A stretch of 64,000 bases of DNA from Acidaminococcus fermentans (GCF_009696675.1 NZ_VULN01000001.1:62001-126000); one strand, 5' to 3'. Shown: positions 9,097 through 17,223, numbered from the stretch's first letter. The notes: generated by a model not told the origin, from the letters alone. A program made the numbers and translations.

Positions 9097-10187
9097 GTTG
9101 TAGTTCCCTGCTGATTATTGGTTTGGTATAATTGAGGGCAAGGGCTTCCCCGATGCGGAGCCGTTGTAGTTCCCTGCTGATTATTGGTTTGGTATAATCC
9201 ACGCATTTGTCCTTGCAAGGTCAAGTATGTTGTAGTTCCCTGCTGATTATTGGTTTGGTATAATGACGAGGACCACCTGTACATCAACGAAAAGGTTGTA
9301 GTTCCCTGCTGATTATTGGTTTGGTATAATAGAAAATCCGGTTATGAGCTATAACTGCGAGTTGTAGTTCCCTGCTGATTATTGGTTTGGTATAATTTAC
9401 TTTATGCCAATGCACCAGTATGTAATGTTGTAGTTCCCTGCTGATTATTGGTTTGGTATAATCGACGCCAATGAAATCACCATCGGATGTAGTTGTAGTT
9501 CCCTGCTGATTATTGGTTTGGTATAATGAAGCAGGGTATCAACGCAAGAGCGGTCTTGTTGTAGTTCCCTGCTGATTATTGGTTTGGTATAATATATATC
9601 TATTCGTTAGATTATCATGTCGCGTTGTAGTTCCCTGCTGATTATTGGTTTGGTATAATCCGTGTCTTCTGTGAATTCACAGTGCGTATGTTGTAGTTCC
9701 CTGCTGATTATTGGTTTGGTATAATTCAGCTTTTTGAGCATAGCCACTGGCAGTTGTTGTAGTTCCCTGCTGATTATTGGTTTGGTATAATGGGGAAGGT
9801 ACTCATGATCAGATACAAGAGGTTGTAGTTCCCTGCTGATTATTGGTTTGGTATAATCTACGGGGAAATATGGGTACAGCCTAAACAGTTGTAGTTCCCT
9901 GCTGATTATTGGTTTGGTATAATTGGAAGCGATGAAAAGGCTCAACCTTCCGGGTTGTAGTTCCCTGCTGATTATTGGTTTGGTATAATGTGGCAAAGCG
10001 GCGAAGATGTGTTTGATTGGTTGTAGTTCCCTGCTGATTATTGGTTTGGTATAATGATAAAATCCTTACTGACGTCCGCGTTTTAGTTGTAGTTCCCTGC
10101 TGATTATTGGTTTGGTATAATGTTTTGCTTAAAGTCAAACGAAGCACTAAAGTTGTAGTTCCCTGCTGATTATTGGTTTGGTATAAT
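9097..10187 (+). CRISPR. Type II-C CRISPR array, 17 repeats and 16 spacers
   Basis: Seventeen apparently identical 36-nt repeats start GTTGTAGTTCCCTG and end TTGGTTTGGTATAAT, at 9097 and then every 66 nt. All spacers are 30 nt except the sixth (9463-9491, 29 nt). The repeat has the GTTGTAG start typical of type II crRNA orientation, and the tracrRNA at 14855-14950 is complementary to this strand, so crRNAs are read plus-strand, opposite to the cas genes. Every repeat ends in an extended -10 box (TGGTATAAT), so each spacer can be transcribed from its own repeat, as known for Neisseria and Campylobacter II-C arrays. Spacers are all different. Confidence 0.97.
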
Positions 10188-10197
10188 TGTAATCAGC

Positions 10198-10240
10198 AAA
10201 AGCCCTTGTGTCATCTGGCACAAGGGCTTTTCACTTTTTT
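10198..10240. terminator. Bidirectional terminator between array and cas2
   Basis: Perfect 13-bp stem AAAAGCCCTTGTG (10198-10210) / CACAAGGGCTTTT (10219-10231) with an 8-nt loop and T-rich flanks on both strands. It can stop both the plus-strand crRNA transcripts and the minus-strand cas operon. Confidence 0.85.
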
Positions 10241-10287
10241 CAAAAACTCCTGTAAAAAAGAATTTTTGAAGCCTTATTCGGTTGTTT

Positions 10288-10608
10288 TCAAAAAACGGAA
10301 ACATGCTCTGTATCATAGGCCTTTTCTTCGGGCAGATATCGTCCCACCAGCACATCAATCGCTTCATACTGTTTTTCCGTCAGAACAACCATTCTGACGG
10401 ACCCATTATCCGGCAGCGCACCCATCAGGCGCTGCCGATGCTTTTCTACAGCATCCGGCCCGTTGCAGATCCGTGCATAAACGGAATACTGCAGCATATA
10501 ATACCCATCTTTCAAAAGAAAGTGGCGGAATTTTGAAGCCACGTGCCGTTGATATTTTGTCTTTACCGGGATATCAAAAAGTACAAGTATACGCATAAAT
10601 TTATTCAT
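10288..10608 (-). CDS. cas2: CRISPR-associated endoribonuclease/integration protein Cas2 (type II)
   Basis: 106 aa. Ferredoxin-like fold start MRILVLFDIPVKTKYQ with the conserved aspartate in LFDIP; YYMLQYSVYARIC follows, as in type II Cas2 proteins. It forms the Cas1-Cas2 spacer-integration complex. The ATG at 10608 overlaps the cas1 stop (ATGAATAA), so translation is coupled. It is the last gene of the cas operon and is followed by the terminator at 10198-10240. Confidence 0.95.
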   Translation of the reverse strand: MNKFMRILVLFDIPVKTKYQRHVASKFRHFLLKDGYYMLQYSVYARICNGPDAVEKHRQRLMGALPDNGSVRMVVLTEKQYEAIDVLVGRYLPEEKAYDTEHVSVF

Positions 10609-11500
10609 ATTGATGCTGTCTCAGCTGAACCAGTTCAGGAATCATCAGTTCTTTCCCTTCCTGCTGGCAGATCCGCATAAAACTCTGGATCATCCGTTCT
10701 GCGCCATAATTCAAGCTGTGTATTTGACCCCCTGAAAGCACGTCCACTCCTAACAGATTCACCAGCGCGTGCTTCAGATCCGGTGTCAGATTATCATCCC
10801 CTGTCATGTGGTTCAACACAAACAAATCAACAACCGGCCGCAGCGGCTCCATAAAATCATCCGCCAGGTTAAAGCTGTTGTACTTATTGCAGTGATGGAT
10901 TCCCTTGATAACCATGAATCCATACCCTGTAAGCAGCCTGGCAATCAGCCCCCGCATAATGGCATACCCGTAATTCAGTCCATTGTTTCTTCTATCATCT
11001 CCTGTTCTGGTAAACTTTTCCCCAAAGGCCCTGCGGAAATAGTACCGGGCAGCAGTTGCCTCCACATTGTGGATGTCCCCACTGGTTACTGTTTTGGCCA
11101 GTTCCATCAGGTAATGGTTTCCTTCTTCATCCCCTCTTTCCTTCAGGCAGCGGCCCTGATTCTGGATTTTGGCCATCACAATCTGCTTCCAGACCTGTTT
11201 TGTCTGGGGAACAGATAGCTGCTCCTGTTTTTCGATAACCACAGCATTGGTGGAATTTTGATAAAAGGGCAATACCACTGCACTGGGAATATGCTGTTTG
11301 TCGCACAGATAAACCGTCACATTATTGGATACCAGTTGTCCCAAAGCCGCAAGACTGATTCGACTCTGCTGGTTTTCCAAAACAATGGCACTGATATCTT
11401 CAATGGGTACTTTGTTGTTATTCTCATTGAGGATAATCAGCTGGTCTTCTCTGCAGGATAAAGTAGCAGCAGAAGCAATCACAATATTGCGATATCCCAT
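10601..11500 (-). CDS. cas1: CRISPR-associated integrase Cas1 (type II)
   Basis: 299 aa, subtype II length. The catalytic glutamate lies in NVEATAARYYFRRAFG (about residue 150), the histidine in GIHHCNKYNSFNLADDF (about 207) and the following acidic residues in the MEPLRPVVD segment. Together with Cas2 it integrates new spacers. It starts 22 nt after the cas9 stop with GAAAGG as ribosome site and overlaps cas2. No csn2 or cas4 is present between or after these genes, which defines the locus as type II-C. Confidence 0.96.
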   Translation of the reverse strand: MGYRNIVIASAATLSCREDQLIILNENNNKVPIEDISAIVLENQQSRISLAALGQLVSNNVTVYLCDKQHIPSAVVLPFYQNSTNAVVIEKQEQLSVPQTKQVWKQIVMAKIQNQGRCLKERGDEEGNHYLMELAKTVTSGDIHNVEATAARYYFRRAFGEKFTRTGDDRRNNGLNYGYAIMRGLIARLLTGYGFMVIKGIHHCNKYNSFNLADDFMEPLRPVVDLFVLNHMTGDDNLTPDLKHALVNLLGVDVLSGGQIHSLNYGAERMIQSFMRICQQEGKELMIPELVQLRQHQYE

Positions 11501-11522
11501 TGATCAAAACCTTTCTCATTCA

Positions 11523-14500
11523 TCATCGAGCTTTCTGCTGAATAGTAAACTTTTGACGGACTTCTTTTTTTACAGGATGAACCTCTCCCAGCACATCTAC
11601 CTGATATTTTTTTATTGATTTTAACGTTTTCACCCCCAAGCTCAATTTCTGATAACAATTATCGTTGGTAATAACTTTAATTGATCCATTAGCAATGCCC
11701 GTCTTTACATAATATGCAAAAATTTGATTGCTTTTAATTTCTTTTAACAAATCACTGTCTGGATTTACTAGTGAAAACGAAATCTCTTTTTCGGCCTCAA
11801 TTTTAATCAGGTCATTGGGATACAAAGAAAAGAGAAAATCTTTCTCATCCATAATTTTCCAGTTTTGATATGGTTTACCAGGTGTTACTGCTCTCTGCGG
11901 TAATTCCGCTTTTACTGTATCCGCTACATAAACAGGCACTAGGTAGTATCCTTCCCCCTCCACCTTAAACACATCCACACGGACCATACTGTCGTTTTCC
12001 GCAACTCCAGTCTTCCCTTCCACAGGAACTGCCAAAGTCGCTTTTGCCTGGATTTTTACCTTTTTAACCAACGGACCTTGGGAGCCATCTGCTTTAGGCT
12101 TATAAAACGGTTCTTGAAATGCATCTTTGCCGTCACCCTTAAAGTCTTCCAGTCGTGTTTTCAATGCCTCATACAGAAGCCGATCGCTATCCGGATTATA
12201 ATAATCCGTAATTTCTCCATCCTTTCCCAGTTTCAAACTGTTCAGCGGCACTTTCGAGACCGTAATTCCATCCGCAATATGTCTGGCACTGCGGATAGTG
12301 TCTTTATGGGCAGCTCCTGTCACCTTTCTTCTAGGCATACGGGAAACAAAAATCGGCTTGATGTCATTCAAATCCTTGTTCATATAAAAGGTCAAACCAG
12401 CCAATTCCCGTTCCGGGTGCGGAGAACAGCGAGCCTCCAACTCCTGGCGGAATCCCTCCCATGGAAGCGGAAATCCTTTCAGTACTTCCCCAGTAGATTC
12501 ATTTACCAGACGGCTTCCCCGTTCATCCACATCATACGTGTTTTCTCTTTCTTCCGAATAAAGCGTCAGATCACGGATCATCTTATCGGTGGTGCAGGCA
12601 ATGACTACCGCATCCACAGCATGGTGCTTGTCCCCATTGGCCCGAATCTTACGGATACCCCAGCGTTTCCGCAAATAGGAAGTAATCATTCCATTGACAG
12701 CCAATACCCGTTTCTTTTTCCCTGTTTCAGAAGGGGCAAATTCCAGATGGTCCCGAATGAAATTATACATAAACCGGGAAATATATTTCGTGTCACTCAG
12801 ATTCCGTTCCTTAAAGCCGGACATTTCTTCTTCCGTCATTTTTTCTTTCAACAGCCTTTGCCGTTTCCGATAATCCCGGACATTGTTGCCAACCCATACT
12901 TTGAACCTGTCTGCCGTATCCTGCCCATATTTCTTTAGAAGATATTGATAGGGCAAACGGTTTCCCTTATCCCGGTTTTCTGAAGAAAACACCAGAACCT
13001 TGTTTTTATAGCTGTCATCAAAGCTGATGCTGTAGGGAACGATATGATCGATATCCACATATCCGGTTTCAAACAGCCGCTCTGGCGCTATAGATTTTTG
13101 AGAATAAGGACTCTTCCCATCCTGTTCCTTCCACAATTTCCATTTCATAAGATCCATACCTGAGGGATTCAATCTTTGATAATTCTCTTTAATTTCCTGC
13201 ATCAACCTGTCATTTCGGCTCTGATTGGCTTCGTTATCATCTTTAATTTTCTTCCGTTCCTGAAAATCTTTGGCCATTTCTCGAGCCAGTTCCACATTGA
13301 CATACAAGGGACTGCTTCCCTGCTTCCGGATAATGGCATTGACCACTTTGATGGTCTGGCCGATGGCACGGCGTACCACTGGATTGGTTATATCTTCCAG
13401 TTCCGGTGCATTGGCCGGCAGCAGGAACGTTTTATCCTCTTGATGGGCCCGAAAATCATATCCGGCCGCTTCGCAGGCTTTATCATAGGTCATACCCTGT
13501 TCCAGAAAAGGTGTGATCTTTCGGATCGCCTTCAATGACAAATGGGAGAACTTGCTGGCACCGTTCAGTTCCAACAGAGCTTCTATGGCTTTGGGTTCGA
13601 TTCGCAGCTTTCCCAGTTCCTTCCGCCGGGCATCATCCCCTTTATAAAAAGCAAGAATCTGACCAATTTTGTCCAACTCATCCAAAGTATATTCCTTAAT
13701 ATCAATCTGAGCTTTTGATTTCAGGATTTTCCGCATCTGATGATAGAACGGCAGGAAATTGAATTTGGCTTTTTTCTCAGTATCCTCACGAGGTTCTTTG
13801 GTACTGTAAGAAACACCCTGGAACCGATATTCCGGAGAGATCTGCAGTGTTTCCCGGATTTTTCCAAAACGCAGGTCTGCTTTGTCTTTTGCCAGCGCAA
13901 TGACTTTTTCCCGTTCTTCTTCATCCAGTCCCCGGTTGTCTTTAGCAGAGCTCAAACGCAAATGGTTCACTTTCTGCAGAAGATTGAAATATTCAAAAGA
14001 ATAACAGACTTTGGGAGCTCTCTTCTCCGCAGGTTCCCCATTGCTTCCATCTTCAAAAGTACAGGTCCCTACCTTGTTCAGAATCTGATTTCCCCCGTAA
14101 TGGCTGTTTCCTCCAGGTCCCTCATCAAATTGTCTCTGGCTCAGCAGGATGGAAAGATAGGAATTCTGAAAATCTTTATTCAGCTTGCTGTTCCCCAGCT
14201 TTTCCTGAGTTTCCAGGATTTTGCGTGCTTCCTCTTCCACCATGCTGCGGTCTACCGTATTGAGATAATTTCCGCCTCGGTTCCGCTTATATTCTGCGTA
14301 GCGGGAATCTTTGAAGAACATTTCTCCTACCGTCCGATAGCGGTTTTCTTCCATGGTTTCCTGATTCAGACTGATGGCCTTTTTTAGTTCCCCTGCTTCT
14401 GCACTTTTGGATTCAGCTTTCCGATTGCTTTTAAATCCCCGGCGATGGGCCAGATGCAGCAGGACTCGTGCCACCTCTTCATCCGTCAGCCGTTCATCCA

Positions 14501-14822
14501 GAGCCTTAACACGGAGAGCATATACATCTTCCAAATTTCCGTCATACAGATGATACAGTTGTTCTTCCGTCAACAGTCCATCATTGATAAAGAGATTCCG
14601 CATCCGTTCCATACGATGTCTGCGCCGGCGCAGACGGCGACGCATACTTCTGGCTTCTCTTCTGGGCAAAGCAAGAGAAGCCCCGGTTTTAGGCTGTTCT
14701 GCTGCATCAAAAATCCGGCTGCCCAAATCCATAATTCCCCAGGGATTTTCTTCATGATCCAGAGCCAGCACGGCCCACCCCACCGATCCGATACCGATAT
14801 CCAGTCCAATGCCATACGCCAT
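11523..14822 (-). CDS. cas9: Type II-C CRISPR effector nuclease Cas9
   Basis: 1099 aa, within the compact II-C size range. Order of domains: RuvC-I GIGLDIGIGSVGWAV (Asp8); arginine-rich bridge helix about 54-76 (RREARSMRRRLRRRRHRMER); alpha-helical recognition lobe about 80-490; RuvC-II PLYVNVELARE (Glu511); HNH domain with YVDIDHIVPYS (Asp592, His593) and ENRDKGN (Asn616); RuvC-III DKHHAVDAVVIA (His734, Asp737); then a C-terminal PAM-interacting region. All catalytic residues are present, so the nuclease should be active. AAGGAAGG precedes the ATG. The gene is clearly more AT-rich than the housekeeping genes around it. The tracrRNA lies directly upstream in the same direction. The PAM cannot be read from sequence. 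Confidence 0.98.
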   Translation of the reverse strand: MAYGIGLDIGIGSVGWAVLALDHEENPWGIMDLGSRIFDAAEQPKTGASLALPRREARSMRRRLRRRRHRMERMRNLFINDGLLTEEQLYHLYDGNLEDVYALRVKALDERLTDEEVARVLLHLAHRRGFKSNRKAESKSAEAGELKKAISLNQETMEENRYRTVGEMFFKDSRYAEYKRNRGGNYLNTVDRSMVEEEARKILETQEKLGNSKLNKDFQNSYLSILLSQRQFDEGPGGNSHYGGNQILNKVGTCTFEDGSNGEPAEKRAPKVCYSFEYFNLLQKVNHLRLSSAKDNRGLDEEEREKVIALAKDKADLRFGKIRETLQISPEYRFQGVSYSTKEPREDTEKKAKFNFLPFYHQMRKILKSKAQIDIKEYTLDELDKIGQILAFYKGDDARRKELGKLRIEPKAIEALLELNGASKFSHLSLKAIRKITPFLEQGMTYDKACEAAGYDFRAHQEDKTFLLPANAPELEDITNPVVRRAIGQTIKVVNAIIRKQGSSPLYVNVELAREMAKDFQERKKIKDDNEANQSRNDRLMQEIKENYQRLNPSGMDLMKWKLWKEQDGKSPYSQKSIAPERLFETGYVDIDHIVPYSISFDDSYKNKVLVFSSENRDKGNRLPYQYLLKKYGQDTADRFKVWVGNNVRDYRKRQRLLKEKMTEEEMSGFKERNLSDTKYISRFMYNFIRDHLEFAPSETGKKKRVLAVNGMITSYLRKRWGIRKIRANGDKHHAVDAVVIACTTDKMIRDLTLYSEERENTYDVDERGSRLVNESTGEVLKGFPLPWEGFRQELEARCSPHPERELAGLTFYMNKDLNDIKPIFVSRMPRRKVTGAAHKDTIRSARHIADGITVSKVPLNSLKLGKDGEITDYYNPDSDRLLYEALKTRLEDFKGDGKDAFQEPFYKPKADGSQGPLVKKVKIQAKATLAVPVEGKTGVAENDSMVRVDVFKVEGEGYYLVPVYVADTVKAELPQRAVTPGKPYQNWKIMDEKDFLFSLYPNDLIKIEAEKEISFSLVNPDSDLLKEIKSNQIFAYYVKTGIANGSIKVITNDNCYQKLSLGVKTLKSIKKYQVDVLGEVHPVKKEVRQKFTIQQKAR

Positions 14823-14854
14823 AACCCTTCCCGCCTTCCTTCAATTTTTTTCCA

Positions 14855-14950
14855 ATAAAGAGATAACGCCTTGCCGAATGGCAAGGCGTTAGAGCTCCTC
14901 GGTGTGTTACCTTATCATAGTAACCCACTGATCATTGGTTTGGTATAACC
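14855..14950 (-). ncRNA. tracrRNA of the II-C system
   Basis: On the minus strand, starting near 14950, the RNA begins GGTTATACCAAACCAATGAT, which matches the reverse complement of the CRISPR repeat with one mismatch over about 20 nt and more loosely after that (anti-repeat to about 14913). A nexus region (AAGGTAACACACCGAGGAGC) follows, then a perfect 12-bp hairpin TAACGCCTTGCC / GGCAAGGCGTTA with loop ATTC (14864-14891) acts as the 3' stem. The U-run after it is weak, so the exact end is uncertain. The strand is fixed by complementarity to plus-strand crRNAs. Confidence 0.9.
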
Positions 14951-14956
14951 GAATTT

Positions 14957-14985
14957 ATTATAACGCACTTACCATATAAAGTAAA
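14957..14985 (-). promoter_or_regulatory. Promoter of the tracrRNA
   Basis: TTTACT (14980-14985), 17-nt spacer, TATAAT (14957-14962) on the minus strand. The predicted start about 14950 falls exactly at the beginning of the anti-repeat. No second promoter is obvious between the tracrRNA hairpin and cas9. Confidence 0.8.
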
Positions 14986-15130
14986 GAACATTATGAATAT
15001 TTTATCATATTTTGCTTTTTTCTTCACTCAAAGACTGTTTATCCTTAATTGAACCTTTTCTCCTTCTACTATACCACATTCCCTGTGTAAAAAAACTCCC
15101 AGTAAAGAAATTCTCCCAACACAAAAAGCC
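14986..15130. other. AT-rich intergenic stretch upstream of the tracrRNA promoter
   Basis: No gene is seen. The last part (about 15098-15130, CCAGTAAAGAAAT...ACAAAAAGCC) is shared with the flank of copy F near 17791, where it follows directly on the orphan I-E repeat. Confidence 0.5.
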
Positions 15131-15352
15131 GGAGGCCGGGACGGGCTCCCCTCCGGGAAGCCCCTACGCCGTCTCCGTCGAACTGAGGATAACAACGATA
15201 TTCTCTGCTTGGTCAACGTCATTGCAGGGTACCGGCCGTTTAGCCGGCCCACATTCGTCGGTTCAACGATATCTCCGTCCGCTCGGTCGACCAAACAACA
15301 TCCGACCCCAACGCTGTAGGGGTGCGCCGCAGGCACGCCCTTCCCGGCCTCC
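15131..15352. repeat. Palindromic MITE-like intergenic element, copy C
   Basis: Full-length copy with left arm GGAGGCCGGGACGGGCTCCC... and right arm ...GCACGCCCTTCCCGGCCTCC. Its interior is longer than copy B and includes a small inverted repeat CCGGCCGTTTAGCCGG. The right-flank sequence GGCAGACCCAATTATCCTTA is shared with copy E. Confidence 0.8.
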
Positions 15353-15427
15353 TAGTCGGGCAGACCCAATTATCCTTAAAGTGAAGAACGTTGCAGTCTA
15401 TCACATCCGTATTCATTCCTGATTCTC

Positions 15428-15525
15428 CATTCTAATCCATGCCCCCGTATGGGGGCGACAAGGGATGTGTGTCGATTTCTCCATCCATGACGTATTTTCA
15501 ATCTATGCCCCCTTGCGGGGACGAC
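15428..15525 (-). CRISPR. Degenerate type I-C CRISPR relic, two repeats and one spacer
   Basis: On the minus strand 15494-15525 reads GTCGTCCCCGCAAGGGGGCA then TAGATTGAAAAT. 15428-15459 reads GTCGCCCCCATACGGGGGCA then TGGATTAGAAT. Both resemble the 32-nt I-C repeat (GTCGC-CCCC...GGGG-GCGTGGATTGAAAT). They enclose a 34-nt spacer (15460-15493), the normal I-C spacer size. The second copy is most altered at its 3' end, as array-terminal repeats often are. No I-C cas genes are nearby. Confidence 0.65.
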
Positions 15526-15608
15526 AGGCCCGGCCGCCCGCATCCGCAAACGCCGTCTCACGCCAAAGGATGCCAGATGCCGGGCATCTGCTTTTGAACA
15601 TAAAAAAC

Positions 15609-15729
15609 GGAGGCCGGGACGGGCTCCCCTCCGGGAAGCCCCTACGCCGTCTCCGTCAGACTTCGGTAGAATAAACAACATCCGACCCCAACGCCGTAGG
15701 GGTGCGCCGCAGGCACGCCCTTCCCGGCC
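15609..15729. repeat. Palindromic MITE-like intergenic element, copy D (short)
   Basis: Shortest copy with both arms (about 121 bp): left arm GGAGGCCGGGACGGGCTCCC, right arm ending GCACGCCCTTCCCGGCC. The interior lacks the ACAACAACGATATTC segment. It is preceded by the GCATCCGCAAACGC...GGCATCTGCTTTTGAACAT module (from 15539). Confidence 0.8.
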
Positions 15730-15869
15730 ACTTGTTGTTTTCATCCGACTGAAATTGGCGATTTTAACCCGACTCTAACAACGCTTGCATTTTCTCTGTC
15801 AATCCTATATGATTATATGAAATAATTTACTGAATTATGCATTAAATAAAATGGTCAATTTTTAGCACG

Positions 15870-15898
15870 TTGACATTGATATATAAATTCTATATAAT
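15870..15898 (+). promoter_or_regulatory. Perfect consensus promoter of the AbiF RNA
   Basis: TTGACA (15870-15875), exactly 17 nt, TATAAT (15893-15898). Both boxes match the sigma-70/A consensus completely, the strongest-looking promoter in the window. It drives the short RNA directly downstream. Confidence 0.9.
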
Positions 15899-15904
15899 GG
15901 AGAA

Positions 15905-15975
15905 CAAAGGAGTGCTGAAATCTCTACGGGGATCAGTGCGAATACCTTCTCCATTGTTGGAGAGGGTATTTTTTT
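15905..15975 (+). ncRNA. AbiF-associated non-coding RNA (probable RNA antitoxin)
   Basis: About 70 nt between the consensus promoter and abiF. It contains AGTGCTGAAATCTCTACGGG, which folds as a hairpin CTG-AA-ATCTC-TACG-GGGAT-CAG (15916-15936) with a UNCG-class tetraloop. The pentamer AGTGC is repeated on either side. A perfect intrinsic terminator follows: arms AATACCTTCTCCA (15941-15953) and TGGAGAGGGTATT (15958-15970), a 13-bp stem with a 4-nt loop, then a run of T up to 15975. The abiF ATG follows immediately. A conserved structured RNA upstream of AbiF genes has been described (the AbiF motif), and AbiF is reported to act with it like an RNA-protein toxin-antitoxin pair. Assignment here rests on position, size and structure. 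Confidence 0.85.
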
Positions 15976-16923
15976 ATGGGTAAACAAAAAACATTTAAAA
16001 CAATAGAAGAACAAATTTCATTATTAAAAGCAAGAGGTTTAATCATTTCAGATGAAGCGTATGCTGCAAATTACTTGCTGAGTAACAATTATTACAACAT
16101 TATAAATGGGTACAGTAAATATTTTATATCCAAAGGAGATACTTATTTACCTGGTGCAAACTTTGATGAAGTCGTCTGTTTATATTCATTTGACCGCGAA
16201 ATCAAGCAGGCTTTCTTTAACAAAATTCTCAGCGTTGAGGGGCATTTAAAATCCATCTTTGCCTATCATTTTGCCAAAAAATACAGGAATACCCCCTATG
16301 CCTACCTGGATACCGCATGCTATGACTCTAGTAAAACACTATCAGTTGTAACAACCATTTACCACCTGTCTGGCATTATAAATCATTATAAAAAACAACC
16401 AAACAGCAGTATCGCCCATTATTTAAAAAATTATGGATCTGTTCCTATCTGGGTGCTCATCAACTATATGGATTTTGGCGAACTTCGCCACATGATATCT
16501 TCAGTATCTACCCAGCTTCAAAACTCAATAGCCCATGATATGGAAACTTTCATCCAACAAAACCTTCAGAAATCTGAAATTTTCCCACCTGAAACGATGT
16601 TGAGTTTCATCGAAAATATCAATGATGTAAGAAATATCTGTGCCCATAATAACCGTTTGATTGATTTTAAATGCAGAAGGGACTGCAAATACTGGTTTCC
16701 TCTTCATTCATCAGCAGGCTTAACCGCAAATGATTATCGTAACACTATTTATTCCGTTTATCTATCCATGCAATGCTTCCTCAACAGTGGAGAGTTTAAC
16801 GTTTTACACAATTCATTGGATTTTCTAATGCAAACTTTAAACAAAAATTTAAAGACAATCTCTGCCAACACGATTATTCAAACACTAGGTTTTCCAAAAG
16901 ACTGGTTCACCCCCACAAGCTAA
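15976..16923 (+). CDS. AbiF/AbiD-type Abi_2 family protein (HEPN RNase-like)
   Basis: 315 aa, AT-rich and unlike the GC-rich chromosome, so probably acquired. The N-terminal Abi_2 signature is seen as YNIINGYSKYF (about 40-50) and the EGHLKSIFAYHFAKKY helix near 88-103. The C-terminal part carries DVRNICAHNNRL with Arg219-X4-His224, the R-X4-H motif of HEPN ribonucleases. Abi_2 proteins (AbiD, AbiF) give abortive phage immunity. AbiF has been proposed as the ancestor of Cas13. The ATG comes directly after the U-run of the RNA terminator. The only ribosome-site-like sequence, GGAGAGGG (15959-15966), lies inside the 3' arm of that hairpin. No partner protein gene follows. The toxic activity is inferred from the family. 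Confidence 0.9.
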   Translation: MGKQKTFKTIEEQISLLKARGLIISDEAYAANYLLSNNYYNIINGYSKYFISKGDTYLPGANFDEVVCLYSFDREIKQAFFNKILSVEGHLKSIFAYHFAKKYRNTPYAYLDTACYDSSKTLSVVTTIYHLSGIINHYKKQPNSSIAHYLKNYGSVPIWVLINYMDFGELRHMISSVSTQLQNSIAHDMETFIQQNLQKSEIFPPETMLSFIENINDVRNICAHNNRLIDFKCRRDCKYWFPLHSSAGLTANDYRNTIYSVYLSMQCFLNSGEFNVLHNSLDFLMQTLNKNLKTISANTIIQTLGFPKDWFTPTS

Positions 16924-17000
16924 TAACCCCGCATCTGCAAACGCCGTCTCGCGCCAAAGGATACCAGATGCCGGGCATCTGCTTTTGAACATAAAAAACC

Positions 17001-17223
17001 GGAGGCCGGGATGGGCTCCCCTCCGGGAAGCCCCTACACCGTCTCCGTCGAGCTTATGATAACAATGATGTTCTCCGCCATGTCAACGTCATCGCAGGGC
17101 GCCGGCCATTTAGCCGGCCCACATTCGTCGGTTCAACGACATCCCCGTCCGCTCGGTCGAACAAACAACATCCGATTCCAACGCTGTAGGGTGCGCGCCG
17201 CAGGCACACCCTTCCCGGCCTCC
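17001..17223. repeat. Palindromic MITE-like intergenic element, copy E
   Basis: Left arm GGAGGCCGGGATGGGCTCCC, right arm ending GCACACCCTTCCCGGCCTCC; interior as in copy C. It begins 77 bp after the abiF stop. The upstream module (16929-17000) ends GGCATCTGCTTTTGAACAT. The right flank GGCAGACCCAATTATCCTTA is shared with copy C. Confidence 0.8.

Noticed and set aside
9078-10147. Repetitive ORFs reading YQTNNQQGTTT or TKPIISRELQ
   Set aside because: They are translations of the II-C CRISPR repeats.
12078-12938. Plus-strand open frames inside cas9
   Set aside because: They are antisense to well-conserved Cas9 domains and lack start signals.
11523-14822. Cas12a-type effector, for which Acidaminococcus is known
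   Set aside because: The protein has an HNH domain, arginine-rich bridge helix and tracrRNA, which define Cas9; no Cas12a-like features are present.
14986-15130. A second anti-repeat or tracrRNA copy
   Set aside because: No further match to the repeat was found beyond 14950.
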